From positions 186,001 to 250,000 of the forward strand of contig NZ_VRKQ01000008.1 in assembly GCF_008056315.1 (NCBI RefSeq): a stretch of DNA of 64,000 nucleotides. The letters run 5' to 3'. Source of the stretch: Seonamhaeicola maritimus (lineage in GTDB: Bacteria; Bacteroidota; Bacteroidia; Flavobacteriales; Flavobacteriaceae). Made by a program: the position numbers and the translations under genes. This document shows, piece after piece, positions 31,727 to 41,550 of the stretch. Position 1 is the stretch's first letter; each line of letters begins with the position of its first letter. The notes beneath the pieces are model-generated. The model worked only from the letters and a program-made list of their open reading frames with translations. It made no database searches and had not been told where the DNA came from.

Positions 31727-33409
31727 ATGAGCGAACTTAATAAATACAGTAAAACAGTTACTCAAAACCCATCACAACCAGCTTCCCAAGCTATGTTATA
31801 TGCTACGGGCTTAACTGAAGAAGACTTAAAGAAGCCACAGATTGCTATTGGAAGTACAGGATATGATGGGAATCCTTGTAATATGCATTTGAATGATATT
31901 GCAGCGGAAATTAAAAAACATGTAAATGAAGCTGGTCAAGTTGGTTTGACATTTGGAACTATTGGAGTTTCTGATGGAATTTCTATGGGTACTCCCGGGA
32001 TGAAGTATTCTTTAGCTTCTAGGGATATAATTGCAGATTCTATGGAGACTGTTGTAAATGGAATGGCTTATGACGGATTAATAGGTGTTGTAGGTTGCGA
32101 TAAAAATATGCCTGGAGCTATTATAGCCATGTTAAGACTGAATAGACCGTCTATTATGGTTTATGGAGGAAGTGTTGCATCTGGTAAATATAAAGGACGC
32201 AAGTTAAATATTGTTTCGGCATTTGAAGCCTTAGGACAAAAAATAGCAGGAGAAATTGATGATGCAGAATATAAGGAAATTATTAAAAAATCTATTCCTG
32301 GAGCAGGAGCTTGTGGTGGTATGTATACTGCAAACACAATGGCTTCTTCTATTGAATGTATGGGAATGGCCTTACCTTATAACTCATCTATACCAGCTGT
32401 AAACCCAAGCAAACTTACAGAAGCAGAACGTACAGCCCAAGCCATGAAAAATCTTTTGGAAAAGGATTTAAAACCAAAAGACATTGTTACCAAAAAGTCT
32501 ATTGAAAATGCTATTACCCTTGTTAATGCTCTTGGAGGTTCTACAAATGCGGTATTGCATTATTTAGCAATTGCATATGCTGCGGATATTGATTTTACTT
32601 TAGAAGATTTTCAAAGAATAAGTGATAAAACACCTCTTATTGGAGACTTAAAACCTTCAGGAAAATATTTAATGGAAGATGTTCATGGTATTGGTGGGAC
32701 ACCTAAGATTATGAAATATTTGTTAGAGAAAGGATTTTTACATGGAGACTGCATGACGGTTACTGGTAAAACCTTAGCTGAGAATCTTGCAGATGTTGAA
32801 GCAATGGAATTTGAAGAACAAGATGTTTTATACAGTTTAGATAAAGCGTTAAAGTCTTCTGGAAATTTACAAATATTAAAAGGAAACCTTGCAGAAGAAG
32901 GAGCCGTAGCAAAAATTTCTGGAAAAGAAGGTTTAAAGTTTGAAGGGAAAGCGGTTGTTTATAATAGCGAGCCAGAAGCAAACGAAGGTATTTCTAATGG
33001 AGAAGTAGAAAAAGGAAATGTAGTCGTCATTCGTTATGTCGGACCAAAAGGAGGACCAGGAATGCCAGAAATGCTAAAACCTACATCTATGATTATGGGA
33101 GCTGGTTTAGGTAAATCTGTAGCATTAATTACAGATGGACGCTTTTCTGGCGGAACACACGGATTTGTGGTTGGACACGTTACACCAGAAGCTCAAGTAG
33201 GTGGTGCTATAGCTTTGATTGAGACTGGTGATATTATTACTATTGATGCAGTTGATAATTCTATTAACCTAAATATTTCTGATGAAGAAATGGCTAGTAG
33301 AAAAGCAAAATGGCAAGCGCCTCCATTAAAACATACTAAAGGAATACTATTTAAATATGCACGTTCTGTGGCTTCGGCATCAGAAGGTTGCGTTACAGAC
33401 AAATATTAA
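31727..33409 (+). CDS. ilvD: Dihydroxy-acid dehydratase
   Basis: 560 residues. It dehydrates 2,3-dihydroxy-isovalerate and -methylvalerate to the 2-keto acids of Val and Ile. Fe-S ligand cysteines are visible in [18 protein letters not shown] and [14 protein letters not shown]. The C-terminal [19 protein letters not shown] is a family signature. It is the first gene of the ilvDBNCA operon, behind the Ile/Val attenuator, and 6 nt from ilvB. Confidence 0.98.
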   Translation: MSELNKYSKTVTQNPSQPASQAMLYATGLTEEDLKKPQIAIGSTGYDGNPCNMHLNDIAAEIKKHVNEAGQVGLTFGTIGVSDGISMGTPGMKYSLASRDIIADSMETVVNGMAYDGLIGVVGCDKNMPGAIIAMLRLNRPSIMVYGGSVASGKYKGRKLNIVSAFEALGQKIAGEIDDAEYKEIIKKSIPGAGACGGMYTANTMASSIECMGMALPYNSSIPAVNPSKLTEAERTAQAMKNLLEKDLKPKDIVTKKSIENAITLVNALGGSTNAVLHYLAIAYAADIDFTLEDFQRISDKTPLIGDLKPSGKYLMEDVHGIGGTPKIMKYLLEKGFLHGDCMTVTGKTLAENLADVEAMEFEEQDVLYSLDKALKSSGNLQILKGNLAEEGAVAKISGKEGLKFEGKAVVYNSEPEANEGISNGEVEKGNVVVIRYVGPKGGPGMPEMLKPTSMIMGAGLGKSVALITDGRFSGGTHGFVVGHVTPEAQVGGAIALIETGDIITIDAVDNSINLNISDEEMASRKAKWQAPPLKHTKGILFKYARSVASASEGCVTDKY

Positions 33410-33415
33410 AAAAAT

Positions 33416-35149
33416 ATGAATACTGAAACCATGGAAACCAATAAAACGGCAACTACTAAAACGGAGCGTATCTCTGGTTGTGAAGCTATTATAAGATGTT
33501 TGATAGCTGAAGGGGTAGATATTCTATATGGATACCCAGGTGGTGCCATCATGCCAGTTTACGATGAATTATTTAAGTATCAAGGCAAAATTCATCACGT
33601 TTTAACGCGTCATGAGCAAGGGGCAGCACATGCAGCTCAAGGTTATGCTCGCATTTCTGGAAAAGTAGGCGTTGCTATGGCAACATCAGGCCCAGGAGCA
33701 ACTAATTTAATAACCGGTATTGCTGATGCTCAAATAGATTCTACACCTCTAGTGTGTATTACGGGACAGGTACCATCACACTTATTAGGTAGTGATGCTT
33801 TTCAAGAAACAGATATTGTTGGTATTTCTACTCCAGTAACTAAGTGGAATCATCAAATTACAAATGCAGAAGATATTCCTGAGGTCATAGCTAAAGCATT
33901 TTATATAGCTAAAAGCGGAAGACCAGGGCCGGTTTTAATTGACATTACTAAGGATGCGCAGTTTCAAGAATTTGATTTTTCCTATGAGAAATGCGAAAGT
34001 GTGAGAAGTTATAATCCTGCTCCTAAAACCAATATAGAATCAGTTAAGGCTGCAGCGGAATTAATAAACAACGCTAAAAAACCAATGATTGTTTGGGGTC
34101 AAGGTGTTATTCTCGGTGAAGCTGAAGAAGAACTTAAAGCAGTGATTGAAAAGGCAGGAATTCCATCAGCTTGGACTATTCTTGGAGCTTCGGCTATTCC
34201 AACATCTCATCCATTAAATATTGGTATGGTTGGTATGCACGGTAACTATGCGCCTAATAAGTTAACTAACGAATGCGATGTTCTTATTGCAATAGGTATG
34301 CGCTTTGATGATCGTGTTACAGGTGATTTAAATACGTATGCGAAACAAGCTAAGGTTATTCACTTTGATATTGATCCTGCTGAAATAGATAAGAACGTAA
34401 AAACTGATGTGGCTGTTTTAGGTGATTCAAAAGAAAGCTTAGGCCTATTATTGAACGAATTGAATCCTAATTCGCATGAAGCTTGGTTACAAGAATTCAA
34501 AGATTTGTATGCCATTGAATATGAACAAGTAATTAAAGGTGATTTGCTTCCTGAGAAGGAGGGCTTAACTATGGGTGAGGTTCTTAAAGAAATCAACGCT
34601 CAAAGTAAAGGAGATGCTGCTATTGTTTCAGATGTAGGTCAGCACCAAATGATTGCTTGTAGGTATGCTAAGTTTAACAAAACTAAAAGTAATATTACCT
34701 CTGGTGGTTTGGGTACTATGGGATTTGCTTTACCAGCTGCCATAGGAGCTAAAATGGCAGCACCTGAACGTGAAGTAGTAGCTATTATTGGTGATGGAGG
34801 TTATCAAATGAATATTCAAGAGTTAGGAACCATTTTTCAACAGGAAGTACCTGTTAAAATTGTAGTTTTGAACAATGAATTTTTAGGGATGGTACGTCAG
34901 TGGCAACAACTATTTTTTGATAAGCGTTATGCTTCAACCGAAATGACAAATCCGGATTTTGTAACAATAGCAAAAGGATATCATATAGACGCTAAGCGTG
35001 TTACAAAACGTGAAGAATTGGCTGATGCCGTTAAAGATATGATTACTTCAAAATCATCTTACTTTTTAGAAGTTTGTGTTGAAAAAGAGGATAATGTATT
35101 TCCAATGGTGCCAGCAGGAGCTTCGGTATCAGATGTAAGATTAAGTTAA
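33416..35149 (+). CDS. ilvB: Acetolactate synthase, large catalytic subunit
   Basis: 577 residues. ThDP-dependent condensation of pyruvate with pyruvate or 2-oxobutyrate, the first common step of Val/Leu/Ile synthesis. The catalytic Glu is in TRHEQGAAHAAQGYA; the ThDP/Mg motif is GDGGYQMNIQEL continuing to VVLNNEFLGMVRQWQQ. The N-terminal 15 residues are Thr/Lys-rich, and an internal Met at codon 6 is an alternative start. The small regulatory subunit follows 24 nt later. Confidence 0.97.
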   Translation: MNTETMETNKTATTKTERISGCEAIIRCLIAEGVDILYGYPGGAIMPVYDELFKYQGKIHHVLTRHEQGAAHAAQGYARISGKVGVAMATSGPGATNLITGIADAQIDSTPLVCITGQVPSHLLGSDAFQETDIVGISTPVTKWNHQITNAEDIPEVIAKAFYIAKSGRPGPVLIDITKDAQFQEFDFSYEKCESVRSYNPAPKTNIESVKAAAELINNAKKPMIVWGQGVILGEAEEELKAVIEKAGIPSAWTILGASAIPTSHPLNIGMVGMHGNYAPNKLTNECDVLIAIGMRFDDRVTGDLNTYAKQAKVIHFDIDPAEIDKNVKTDVAVLGDSKESLGLLLNELNPNSHEAWLQEFKDLYAIEYEQVIKGDLLPEKEGLTMGEVLKEINAQSKGDAAIVSDVGQHQMIACRYAKFNKTKSNITSGGLGTMGFALPAAIGAKMAAPEREVVAIIGDGGYQMNIQELGTIFQQEVPVKIVVLNNEFLGMVRQWQQLFFDKRYASTEMTNPDFVTIAKGYHIDAKRVTKREELADAVKDMITSKSSYFLEVCVEKEDNVFPMVPAGASVSDVRLS

Positions 35150-35173
35150 TATTAGAATATAATTCATTTTATA

Positions 35174-35707
35174 ATGAACGAAGAAATAAAAACATACACG
35201 ATATCGGTTTATACTGAAAACAACATTGGATTGTTGAATCGTATTTCTGCAATTTTTCAACGTAGAACAATAAATATTGAAAGTTTAACCACATCTCAGT
35301 CTGAGATTGAAAATGTAAATAGATTTGTAATTGTAGTTAATATTACAGAATCTCAGGCGAAAAAAATAGTTGGACAAATAGAAAAACAGGTTGAGGTAAT
35401 AAAGGCTTATTACCATGACGATCATGAAACCATATTTACGGAATCATGTATGTTCAAAATTAAGTCTGAATTATTGTTTGATGAGCCTCAAATTCAAAAT
35501 ATCATTAAAGAAAGTGATACTAGAATTGTAACGGTAAACAAAGAGTTTTTTGTTTTAGAAAAATCTGGAAGACGTCATGAGATTGAAGCCTTAAGAAGAG
35601 ATTTGAATGCTTTCGGTATTATGCAATTTGTGCGTTCTGGAAGAATAGCAGTTACAAAAGATGAAATGAAAGTAACAGAGTTGTTAAGTCAAATTAAAAA
35701 TCAATAA
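35174..35707 (+). CDS. ilvN: Acetolactate synthase, small regulatory subunit
   Basis: 177 residues. The N-terminal ACT domain (about 5-80: YTISVYTENNIGLLNRISAIF, then RRTINIESLTTS) binds valine and confers feedback inhibition on IlvB. The C-terminal half (LRRDLNAFGIMQFVRSGRIAV) is the usual activation domain. The length fits the longer IlvH-like form. It is placed between ilvB and ilvC, as expected for a subunit. Confidence 0.97.
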   Translation: MNEEIKTYTISVYTENNIGLLNRISAIFQRRTINIESLTTSQSEIENVNRFVIVVNITESQAKKIVGQIEKQVEVIKAYYHDDHETIFTESCMFKIKSELLFDEPQIQNIIKESDTRIVTVNKEFFVLEKSGRRHEIEALRRDLNAFGIMQFVRSGRIAVTKDEMKVTELLSQIKNQ

Positions 35708-35773
35708 ATAAATTATTAAACAGGCATCCTTAAATTAAGGATGAAAACAAGTATTAAAACAAGAATATTAAAA

Positions 35774-37249
35774 ATGGAAAATTATTTTAACACACTTACA
35801 TTAGCAGGTAAATTAGACCAATTGTCTAAATGTAGATTCATGGATGCATCTGAGTTTGCAGATGGCGTAAATGCATTAAAAGGCAAAAAAATAGTAATAG
35901 TAGGTTGTGGAGCTCAAGGATTAAATCAGGGCTTGAACATGAGAGATTCTGGATTAGATATTTCTTATACATTACGTGAAGCGGCTATTAAAGAAAAGCG
36001 TGCTTCTTTTGTAAATGCTACTGAAAACGGTTTTAACGTTGGGACTTATGAGGAGTTAATTCCAACTGCTGATTTAGTATTAAATCTTACACCAGATAAA
36101 CAACACACTAACGTTGTTAACGCAGTAATGCCTTTAATGAAAAAAGGAGCTACACTATCTTATTCTCATGGTTTTAATATTGTTGAAGAAGGTATGCAAG
36201 TACGTGAGGATTTAACAGTAATCATGTGTGCACCTAAATCACCAGGTTCTGAGGTTCGTGAGGAGTATAAAAGAGGTTTTGGTGTACCAACACTTATTGC
36301 AGTTCACCCAGAAAATGATCCAGAAGGAAAAGGTTTAGCACAGGCAAAAGCCTATGCTGTTGCAACTGGTGGTGACAAGGCAGGGGTTTTAGAATCTTCT
36401 TTTGTTGCTGAGGTTAAAAGTGACTTAATGGGAGAGCAAACTATTCTTTGTGGTTTGTTACAAACAGGTTCTATTCTTTGTTTTGATAAAATGGTTGAAC
36501 AAGGGATTGATGCTGGATACGCTTCTAAATTAATTCAATATGGTTGGGAAACTGTAACGGAAGGTTTGAAATACGGTGGTGTTACAAACATGATGGATAG
36601 ATTATCTAACCCTGCAAAAATCAAAGCTTTTGAATTATCTGAAGAGTTAAAAGATATTATGCGTCCATTATTCCAAAAGCACATGGATGATATTATGGAA
36701 GGTAATTTCTCTAGTGGAATGATGGCTGATTGGGCAAATGGTGACGAGAATTTATTAGGATGGAGAGCTGCAACTGCGGAAACTAATTTTGAAAAAACAC
36801 CTGCTGGCGATGTTGAGATTTCTGAACAGGAATATTATGATAATGGTGTGTTAATGGTAGCAATGGTTAGAGCTGGTGTTGAGTTAGCTTTTGAAGCAAT
36901 GACAGAATCTGGAATCATTGATGAGTCAGCATACTACGAGTCTTTACATGAAACACCATTAATTGCTAACACAATTGCAAGACGTAAATTATACGAAATG
37001 AATAGTGTTATTTCTGATACTGCTGAGTACGGATGTTATTTATTCGACCATGCATGTAAACCTTTATTAGAGGATTTCATGAAAGGAATTGATGTTGACG
37101 TTATTGGTAAGCCATATGCTAAAGATAATGGTGAGGGTGTAGATAATGCAAGATTAATTGAAATCAATGCAGCTTTAAGAGCGCATCCAGTTGAAAAAAT
37201 TGGAACATTCTTAAGAGAGTCTATGACAGCAATGAAGCCTATAGTTTAA
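35774..37249 (+). CDS. ilvC: Ketol-acid reductoisomerase, class II
   Basis: 491 residues from ATG 35774, chosen because [20 protein letters not shown] aligns with the N-terminus of the E. coli enzyme; an upstream in-frame ATG at 35741 would add 11 basic residues. The nucleotide-binding motif is [17 protein letters not shown] (about 47-63). The long duplicated C-terminal helical domain marks the class II (E. coli/plant-type) enzyme. It converts acetolactate and acetohydroxybutyrate to the dihydroxy acids using NADPH and Mg. Confidence 0.97.
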   Translation: MENYFNTLTLAGKLDQLSKCRFMDASEFADGVNALKGKKIVIVGCGAQGLNQGLNMRDSGLDISYTLREAAIKEKRASFVNATENGFNVGTYEELIPTADLVLNLTPDKQHTNVVNAVMPLMKKGATLSYSHGFNIVEEGMQVREDLTVIMCAPKSPGSEVREEYKRGFGVPTLIAVHPENDPEGKGLAQAKAYAVATGGDKAGVLESSFVAEVKSDLMGEQTILCGLLQTGSILCFDKMVEQGIDAGYASKLIQYGWETVTEGLKYGGVTNMMDRLSNPAKIKAFELSEELKDIMRPLFQKHMDDIMEGNFSSGMMADWANGDENLLGWRAATAETNFEKTPAGDVEISEQEYYDNGVLMVAMVRAGVELAFEAMTESGIIDESAYYESLHETPLIANTIARRKLYEMNSVISDTAEYGCYLFDHACKPLLEDFMKGIDVDVIGKPYAKDNGEGVDNARLIEINAALRAHPVEKIGTFLRESMTAMKPIV

Positions 37250-37261
37250 AGACTAAAGAAT

Positions 37262-38527
37262 ATGAATAAGGAAAAAGTAACATATTTTCCTGATATAAAT
37301 GATGTTAAGGTAGCTGCCGATACTATTAAAAAAGTATCGGCAGTTACTCCTTTAAGCCCTAGCTTAAGATATTCCAATCAGTTTCAGGCTGACATCTTTT
37401 TTAAAAGAGAAGATCTACAACAAGTAAGATCCTATAAAATTAGAGGAGCGTATAATAAAATTAGTTCCTTATCTACAGAGGATTCTAAAAACGGAGTAGT
37501 TTGTGCAAGTGCCGGTAATCATGCTCAGGGTGTAGCCCTTTCATGTAAATTATTAGAAATAAAAGGCACCATTTATATGCCTATGCCTACTCCAAATCAG
37601 AAAGTGGAGCAGGTTAAAATGTTTGGTGGTGATTTTATTAACATAAAATTAGAAGGCGATACTTTTGATGATGCACATCTTTCGGCGTTAATTGATTGTA
37701 AAGAAACTGGGAAAACCTTTATTCACCCGTTTGATGATAAAAAGGTTATTGAAGGGCAGGCTACTGTAGGTTTGGAAATTATACAACAAGCAGGAAGCCC
37801 TATTGATTATATTTTTATTCCTGTTGGTGGTGGCGGATTAGCCGCTGGATTGTCATCTGTTTTTAAGGCATTATCTCCAGACACTAAAATTATTGGAGTA
37901 GAACCCCAAGGGGCACCTTCTATGTCCGTTTCCATTGAAAAAAATGAAAACACAGAACTGAATAAGATTGAAAAATTTGTTGATGGAGCAGCAGTAAAGC
38001 GAGTTGGTAACCTAACATTTCCAATTTGTCAAGAGAATTTAGATGATATTATTATCGTTCCAGAAGGAAAGATATGTGAAACCATTTTGGAGCTTTACAA
38101 TAAAGATGCTATTGTTGTAGAACCTGCAGGAGCTTTAAGTATTTCGGCACTGGATTTTTATGCTGAAAAGATAAAAGGTAAAAATGTAGTCTGTTTGATT
38201 AGTGGGAGTAATAATGACATTACTAGAACACCAGAGATTAAAGAACGCGCTTTATTGTACGCTAATTTAAAACACTATTTCATTATTAAATTTCCGCAAC
38301 GTGCTGGAGCTTTAAAAGAATTTGTAGTTGATATTTTAGGCGAAAACGACGATATCACTTACTTTCAATATGCTAAAAAAACAAACCGCGAAAATGGTTC
38401 AGCAGTTGTGGGTATTCAATTAAAGTCTTCTGACGATTTGGAGCCATTGGTTGCAAAAATGAAAGCACACGGTTTTTATGGTGATTACCTAAATGATAAG
38501 CCAGATTTATTTCAGTTTTTAGTTTAA
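37262..38527 (+). CDS. ilvA: Threonine dehydratase (biosynthetic)
   Basis: 421 residues. The PLP-binding lysine is in VRSYKIRGAYNK, and the PLP phosphate loop is PVGGGGLAAG. The C-terminal 80 residues (KHYFIIKFPQRAGALKEFV) are a single ACT-like regulatory domain rather than the two of E. coli IlvA, giving the shorter form common outside enterobacteria. It supplies 2-oxobutyrate for isoleucine. It is the last gene of the operon and converges on a Gfo/Idh gene with only 10 nt between stops and no obvious terminator. Confidence 0.96.
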   Translation: MNKEKVTYFPDINDVKVAADTIKKVSAVTPLSPSLRYSNQFQADIFFKREDLQQVRSYKIRGAYNKISSLSTEDSKNGVVCASAGNHAQGVALSCKLLEIKGTIYMPMPTPNQKVEQVKMFGGDFINIKLEGDTFDDAHLSALIDCKETGKTFIHPFDDKKVIEGQATVGLEIIQQAGSPIDYIFIPVGGGGLAAGLSSVFKALSPDTKIIGVEPQGAPSMSVSIEKNENTELNKIEKFVDGAAVKRVGNLTFPICQENLDDIIIVPEGKICETILELYNKDAIVVEPAGALSISALDFYAEKIKGKNVVCLISGSNNDITRTPEIKERALLYANLKHYFIIKFPQRAGALKEFVVDILGENDDITYFQYAKKTNRENGSAVVGIQLKSSDDLEPLVAKMKAHGFYGDYLNDKPDLFQFLV

Positions 38528-38537
38528 ATTTTAAGTA

Positions 38538-39968
38538 CTAAAATTCTCTGTAATTCCCAGTAAGATATTTGTTGGCCTCGTCTTCAGAGAATTTCGCTTT
38601 TTCACTGTTCCAATGAAGTGTTTTATTAGGAAAACGGCCAGCAATAACTCCTAATAAAATAGTTTCTGTTAGCCTAGAAGCATATGAGAACGGAGCAGTA
38701 CACTCACCTTTTCCTAAGCAAGCGTCAACAAACTGATGGTAATGTTTTGGGCCTTCAGAAGCGTAATTCCGAATAGGTTTTCCCAAATTATGCTTTTTTG
38801 AAATAGCATCTATTTCAGCACTTATATCTACATACTTTCCGTCAACAATTTTTCTAGGTAATTGCATAAAATGAGGTAAAAGTAAGCGTCCTTTCTTTCC
38901 AATAAACATGGCGCCTTGTTCAGGTAAAACACCTTCATTGGCTATTTTAGTGTCTAAAGATAATTTGCCCTCTAAAGAAGCATTTTTATCTTGCTGTGAT
39001 TGTACCTTTTTTGCTCCCGGCAATATCAAATCTTTATGAGTTTCAGGTGCGCCTTTTCCATCATACCACACCCATTTTAATCTTCTTGTGGTGTATTTAG
39101 TCTTCGGGAATTTATATGTGACTTTATTGTGTTCAGGATAGCCAAAACCATTTGTAGGTCGGCATTCATTTTTTATGGTTAAAGGAACATCAAGTTGCAA
39201 GGCATTATATGGTGTGTCAAAAATATGAACACCCATATCGCCTAATGTACCACAACCATAATCCATTAGTTTACGCCAATTTCCTGGGTGATAAACATTC
39301 TTTTTATATGGTCGTTTTGTTGCAGTGCCTAACCATAAATTCCAGTCTAATGATTCAGGAACAGTATCACTCCCTTGAGGGACTGGACCATTATATCCCC
39401 AATTTTTTGGAGACCAAGCTCTAACTGTGTGAACTTTTCCAATAATACCAGATTGAATCAATAATGTGGCCAATTTGTAATCATAAAATGAATGAACCTG
39501 TATTCCCATTTGAGTAACCAACTTTTTCTCTTGAGCAATTTTATTCATTGCTCTAGCTTCTGAAACATGATGTGTTAATGGCTTTTGGCAATACACAGGT
39601 TTATTCATTTCCATAGCTAGTATAGAGGCTGGCGCATGTGTATGGTCTGGCGTAGAAACAATAACGGCATCTATTTCATTGCCCATTTCTTTTAACATAA
39701 TTCTATAGTCTGAATACGTTTTGGCTTTAAGGTGAAGTTTTTTAGCTGCCTTAAGAAACTTAGAATCTACATCACAAAGCGCAACTACATCCACAGAGGG
39801 GTGTGAAGCAATATCTCTTAAATCTTCTTTTCCCATACCCCCAACACCAATATGAGCAGTTCTAAGACGATTCTTTTTAGTATTTGACTGAGCCATAAAT
39901 AATGACGGTGCAAATGCTAAACCGGCTGCACCTAAACTACTCTTTTTTAAAAAGTCTCTTTTATTCAT
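38538..39968 (-). CDS. Gfo/Idh/MocA oxidoreductase with Tat-like signal (copy 1)
   Basis: 476 residues. MNKRDFLKKSSLGAAGLAFAPS is a twin-arginine-like signal with Lys-Arg, followed by a Rossmann domain (HIGVGGMGKEDLRD, about 38-51) and the family's catalytic Lys in VYCQKPLTH. NAD(P)-linked members act on sugars, inositols and keto-sugars; exported members often carry a firmly bound cofactor. It is downstream of a DUF1080 gene (gap 4 nt), so a role in 3-keto-sugar metabolism is plausible. The substrate is inferred from context. Confidence 0.92.
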   Translation of the reverse strand: MNKRDFLKKSSLGAAGLAFAPSLFMAQSNTKKNRLRTAHIGVGGMGKEDLRDIASHPSVDVVALCDVDSKFLKAAKKLHLKAKTYSDYRIMLKEMGNEIDAVIVSTPDHTHAPASILAMEMNKPVYCQKPLTHHVSEARAMNKIAQEKKLVTQMGIQVHSFYDYKLATLLIQSGIIGKVHTVRAWSPKNWGYNGPVPQGSDTVPESLDWNLWLGTATKRPYKKNVYHPGNWRKLMDYGCGTLGDMGVHIFDTPYNALQLDVPLTIKNECRPTNGFGYPEHNKVTYKFPKTKYTTRRLKWVWYDGKGAPETHKDLILPGAKKVQSQQDKNASLEGKLSLDTKIANEGVLPEQGAMFIGKKGRLLLPHFMQLPRKIVDGKYVDISAEIDAISKKHNLGKPIRNYASEGPKHYHQFVDACLGKGECTAPFSYASRLTETILLGVIAGRFPNKTLHWNSEKAKFSEDEANKYLTGNYREF

Positions 39969-39972
39969 GCCT

Positions 39973-40764
39973 CTATAATTTTTTAATTTTAATATTTCTA
40001 AACCATATTGGACTTGCGTGATCCTGAAGTCCTATAAAGCCAGTTTTGTATTTTCCATAGTCCGGACTGTTTTTCCATTTATCAGAATTCTTTTTCTCAT
40101 GCCATGCTACATCCCAAGGAACAAACGATAGTAGTTTTTTACCATTTAACCAATGTTCCACATTTTTTGGAGTAAAAACTATCTTGGATGAATTCCACTC
40201 ACCAATTGGGTGTAGTATTTTATTAATGGTATCTGCCGGATGCATGGCATAATCAGAACCTGTTCTTTGTAAAGGTTTGAGCTCTTCAGGTTTATGAGTA
40301 TATCCTAAACTTAAATTGTACTTTGTAATATCATGGATTTTGGTATAACCTAAATCATCTATGAGTTGATATTCTGGAGCAACTATCGGTGGGCTTTTAT
40401 GTCCTTCTTTTAAATGATAAAAAATACCACTGTTCCCGCCTTCAGGTAATTTCCATTCCAAATAGAGTTCAAAATTATCGAATTCTTCGGCTCCATAAAT
40501 AATGTCTTTTCCGCCTTTGTAATCTTGCTCTAACCCAAGTTCAGTATTAAATGTGAGCGTTCCGTTTTCTATAATCCACCCTGGAGGTAAAAACTCTCCG
40601 TTGTACGCGCGCCATCCATCTGTACTTGTTCCATCAAATAAATAAATCCATTCGTCATTATCAACCTCCTTACTAATAAATTCTTTTTGATTTTCAATTT
40701 TCTTATCATGCTTACAAGACAAAATAATAGCAGCAATGGCTAGAGTGAAAATTATTTTTTTCAT
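39973..40764 (-). CDS. DUF1080 (3-keto-disaccharide hydrolase family) lipoprotein 1
   Basis: 263 residues with a lipoprotein signal (MKKIIFTLAIAAIILSC). The concanavalin-like DUF1080 fold shows WIYLFDGTSTDGWRAY near the start, LEWKLPEGGNSGIFYHLKEG in the middle and GFIGLQDHASPIWFRNIKIKKL at the C-terminus. Characterised relatives cleave 3-keto-glycosides. It is first in a two-gene minus-strand operon with the Gfo/Idh gene, divergent from the azurin gene. The intergenic region carries a TTTCAGTGAATAAAA site. Confidence 0.92.
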   Translation of the reverse strand: MKKIIFTLAIAAIILSCKHDKKIENQKEFISKEVDNDEWIYLFDGTSTDGWRAYNGEFLPPGWIIENGTLTFNTELGLEQDYKGGKDIIYGAEEFDNFELYLEWKLPEGGNSGIFYHLKEGHKSPPIVAPEYQLIDDLGYTKIHDITKYNLSLGYTHKPEELKPLQRTGSDYAMHPADTINKILHPIGEWNSSKIVFTPKNVEHWLNGKKLLSFVPWDVAWHEKKNSDKWKNSPDYGKYKTGFIGLQDHASPIWFRNIKIKKL

Positions 40765-40874
40765 GTTTTGGATTAGTTAGATTTTGGAAGTCAATTAATT
40801 GTGTATCAGATTAAGTTTAAATATATGAAAAATAAGATAATTGAATTTTGGTTGATCTTTGTTATTATAATTTT

Positions 40875-40889
40875 TTTCAGTGAATAAAA
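40875..40889. promoter_or_regulatory. Shared motif site A (azurin / DUF1080 gap)
   Basis: TTTCAGTGAATAAAA, with a TTTCA-N-TGAA dyad core. It ends 27 nt before the azurin -7 box TATATTTG. Related sites occur at 48375, 58412 and 59479. Confidence 0.62.
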
Positions 40890-40916
40890 CTGCACACCAT
40901 TGTTGGATTAATTCAA

Positions 40917-40924
40917 TATATTTG
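40917..40924 (+). promoter_or_regulatory. -7 box of the azurin gene
   Basis: TATATTTG, a perfect TAnnTTTG, 42 nt upstream of the azurin start. No good -33 TTG is seen at the right distance, which fits an activator-dependent promoter. Confidence 0.65.
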
Positions 40925-40966
40925 ACCCTGTTACTAGGTCTGGTATTATAATTTAAAACACTAAAA

Positions 40967-41482
40967 ATGAAAACAATTAAAAATGTATTAACTATGGTTT
41001 TTGTTGCAGCCTTTTTATTAAGCTGCGGGGGAGAAAAGAAAAAGGAAAAAGAAGGCTTCTCTTATGAAAACAAATCAACAGCAAAGGAAGAAGTAAAAGA
41101 AGATCCTAATGAGGCTAACATTGTTTTGGTTGGGGATGATTTAATGAAATTTGATAAAACTGAAATTAAGGCTAAGGCCGGTCAAAAAGTAAAATTAACA
41201 TTGCGTCATAAAGGCAAAATGGACTTAAATGTAATGGGTCACAATGTTGTTATTTTAAAACAAGGCGTTGATATAGCAACATTTGCAGGTAAAGCTGCTA
41301 TTGCTAGAGATAATGATTATATACCGGTAGATTCTCAAGATATTATAGTTTTTACAAAGACTATTGGTGGTGGACAAACAACTTCTATTGAGTTTGAAGC
41401 TCCTGCCGCAGGAACCTACGATTTTATTTGTAGCTTCCCTGGCCATTATGCCATGATGAAAGGAAAGTTTATAGTTGAGTAA
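40967..41482 (+). CDS. Azurin-like blue copper lipoprotein
   Basis: 171 residues: lipoprotein signal with Cys20 (LLSC), a charged Lys/Glu linker to about residue 48, then a cupredoxin domain. All type 1 copper ligands are visible: His92 (MGHNVV), Cys155, His160 and Met164 in CSFPGHYAMM, spaced C-x4-H-x3-M as in azurin. It is a single-electron carrier facing the periplasm. It is monocistronic, with a strong terminator downstream. The shared TTTCAGTGAA site upstream and GMC dehydrogenases elsewhere in the region suggest, without proof, that it accepts electrons from them. Confidence 0.93.
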   Translation: MKTIKNVLTMVFVAAFLLSCGGEKKKEKEGFSYENKSTAKEEVKEDPNEANIVLVGDDLMKFDKTEIKAKAGQKVKLTLRHKGKMDLNVMGHNVVILKQGVDIATFAGKAAIARDNDYIPVDSQDIIVFTKTIGGGQTTSIEFEAPAAGTYDFICSFPGHYAMMKGKFIVE

Positions 41483-41498
41483 ATATTTAAACTATATA

Positions 41499-41533
41499 AA
41501 AAAAAGAGGCTCTATTTAGAGCCTCTTTTTTTT
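41499..41533. terminator. Bidirectional terminator between azurin and the cupredoxin-fusion gene
   Basis: AAAAAGAGGCTCT (41501-41513) and AGAGCCTCTTTTT (41518-41530), perfect 13-bp stem, loop ATTT, T-runs in both directions. It serves two convergent operons. Confidence 0.93.
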
Positions 41534-41550
41534 ATGATTAAATCTTGAAT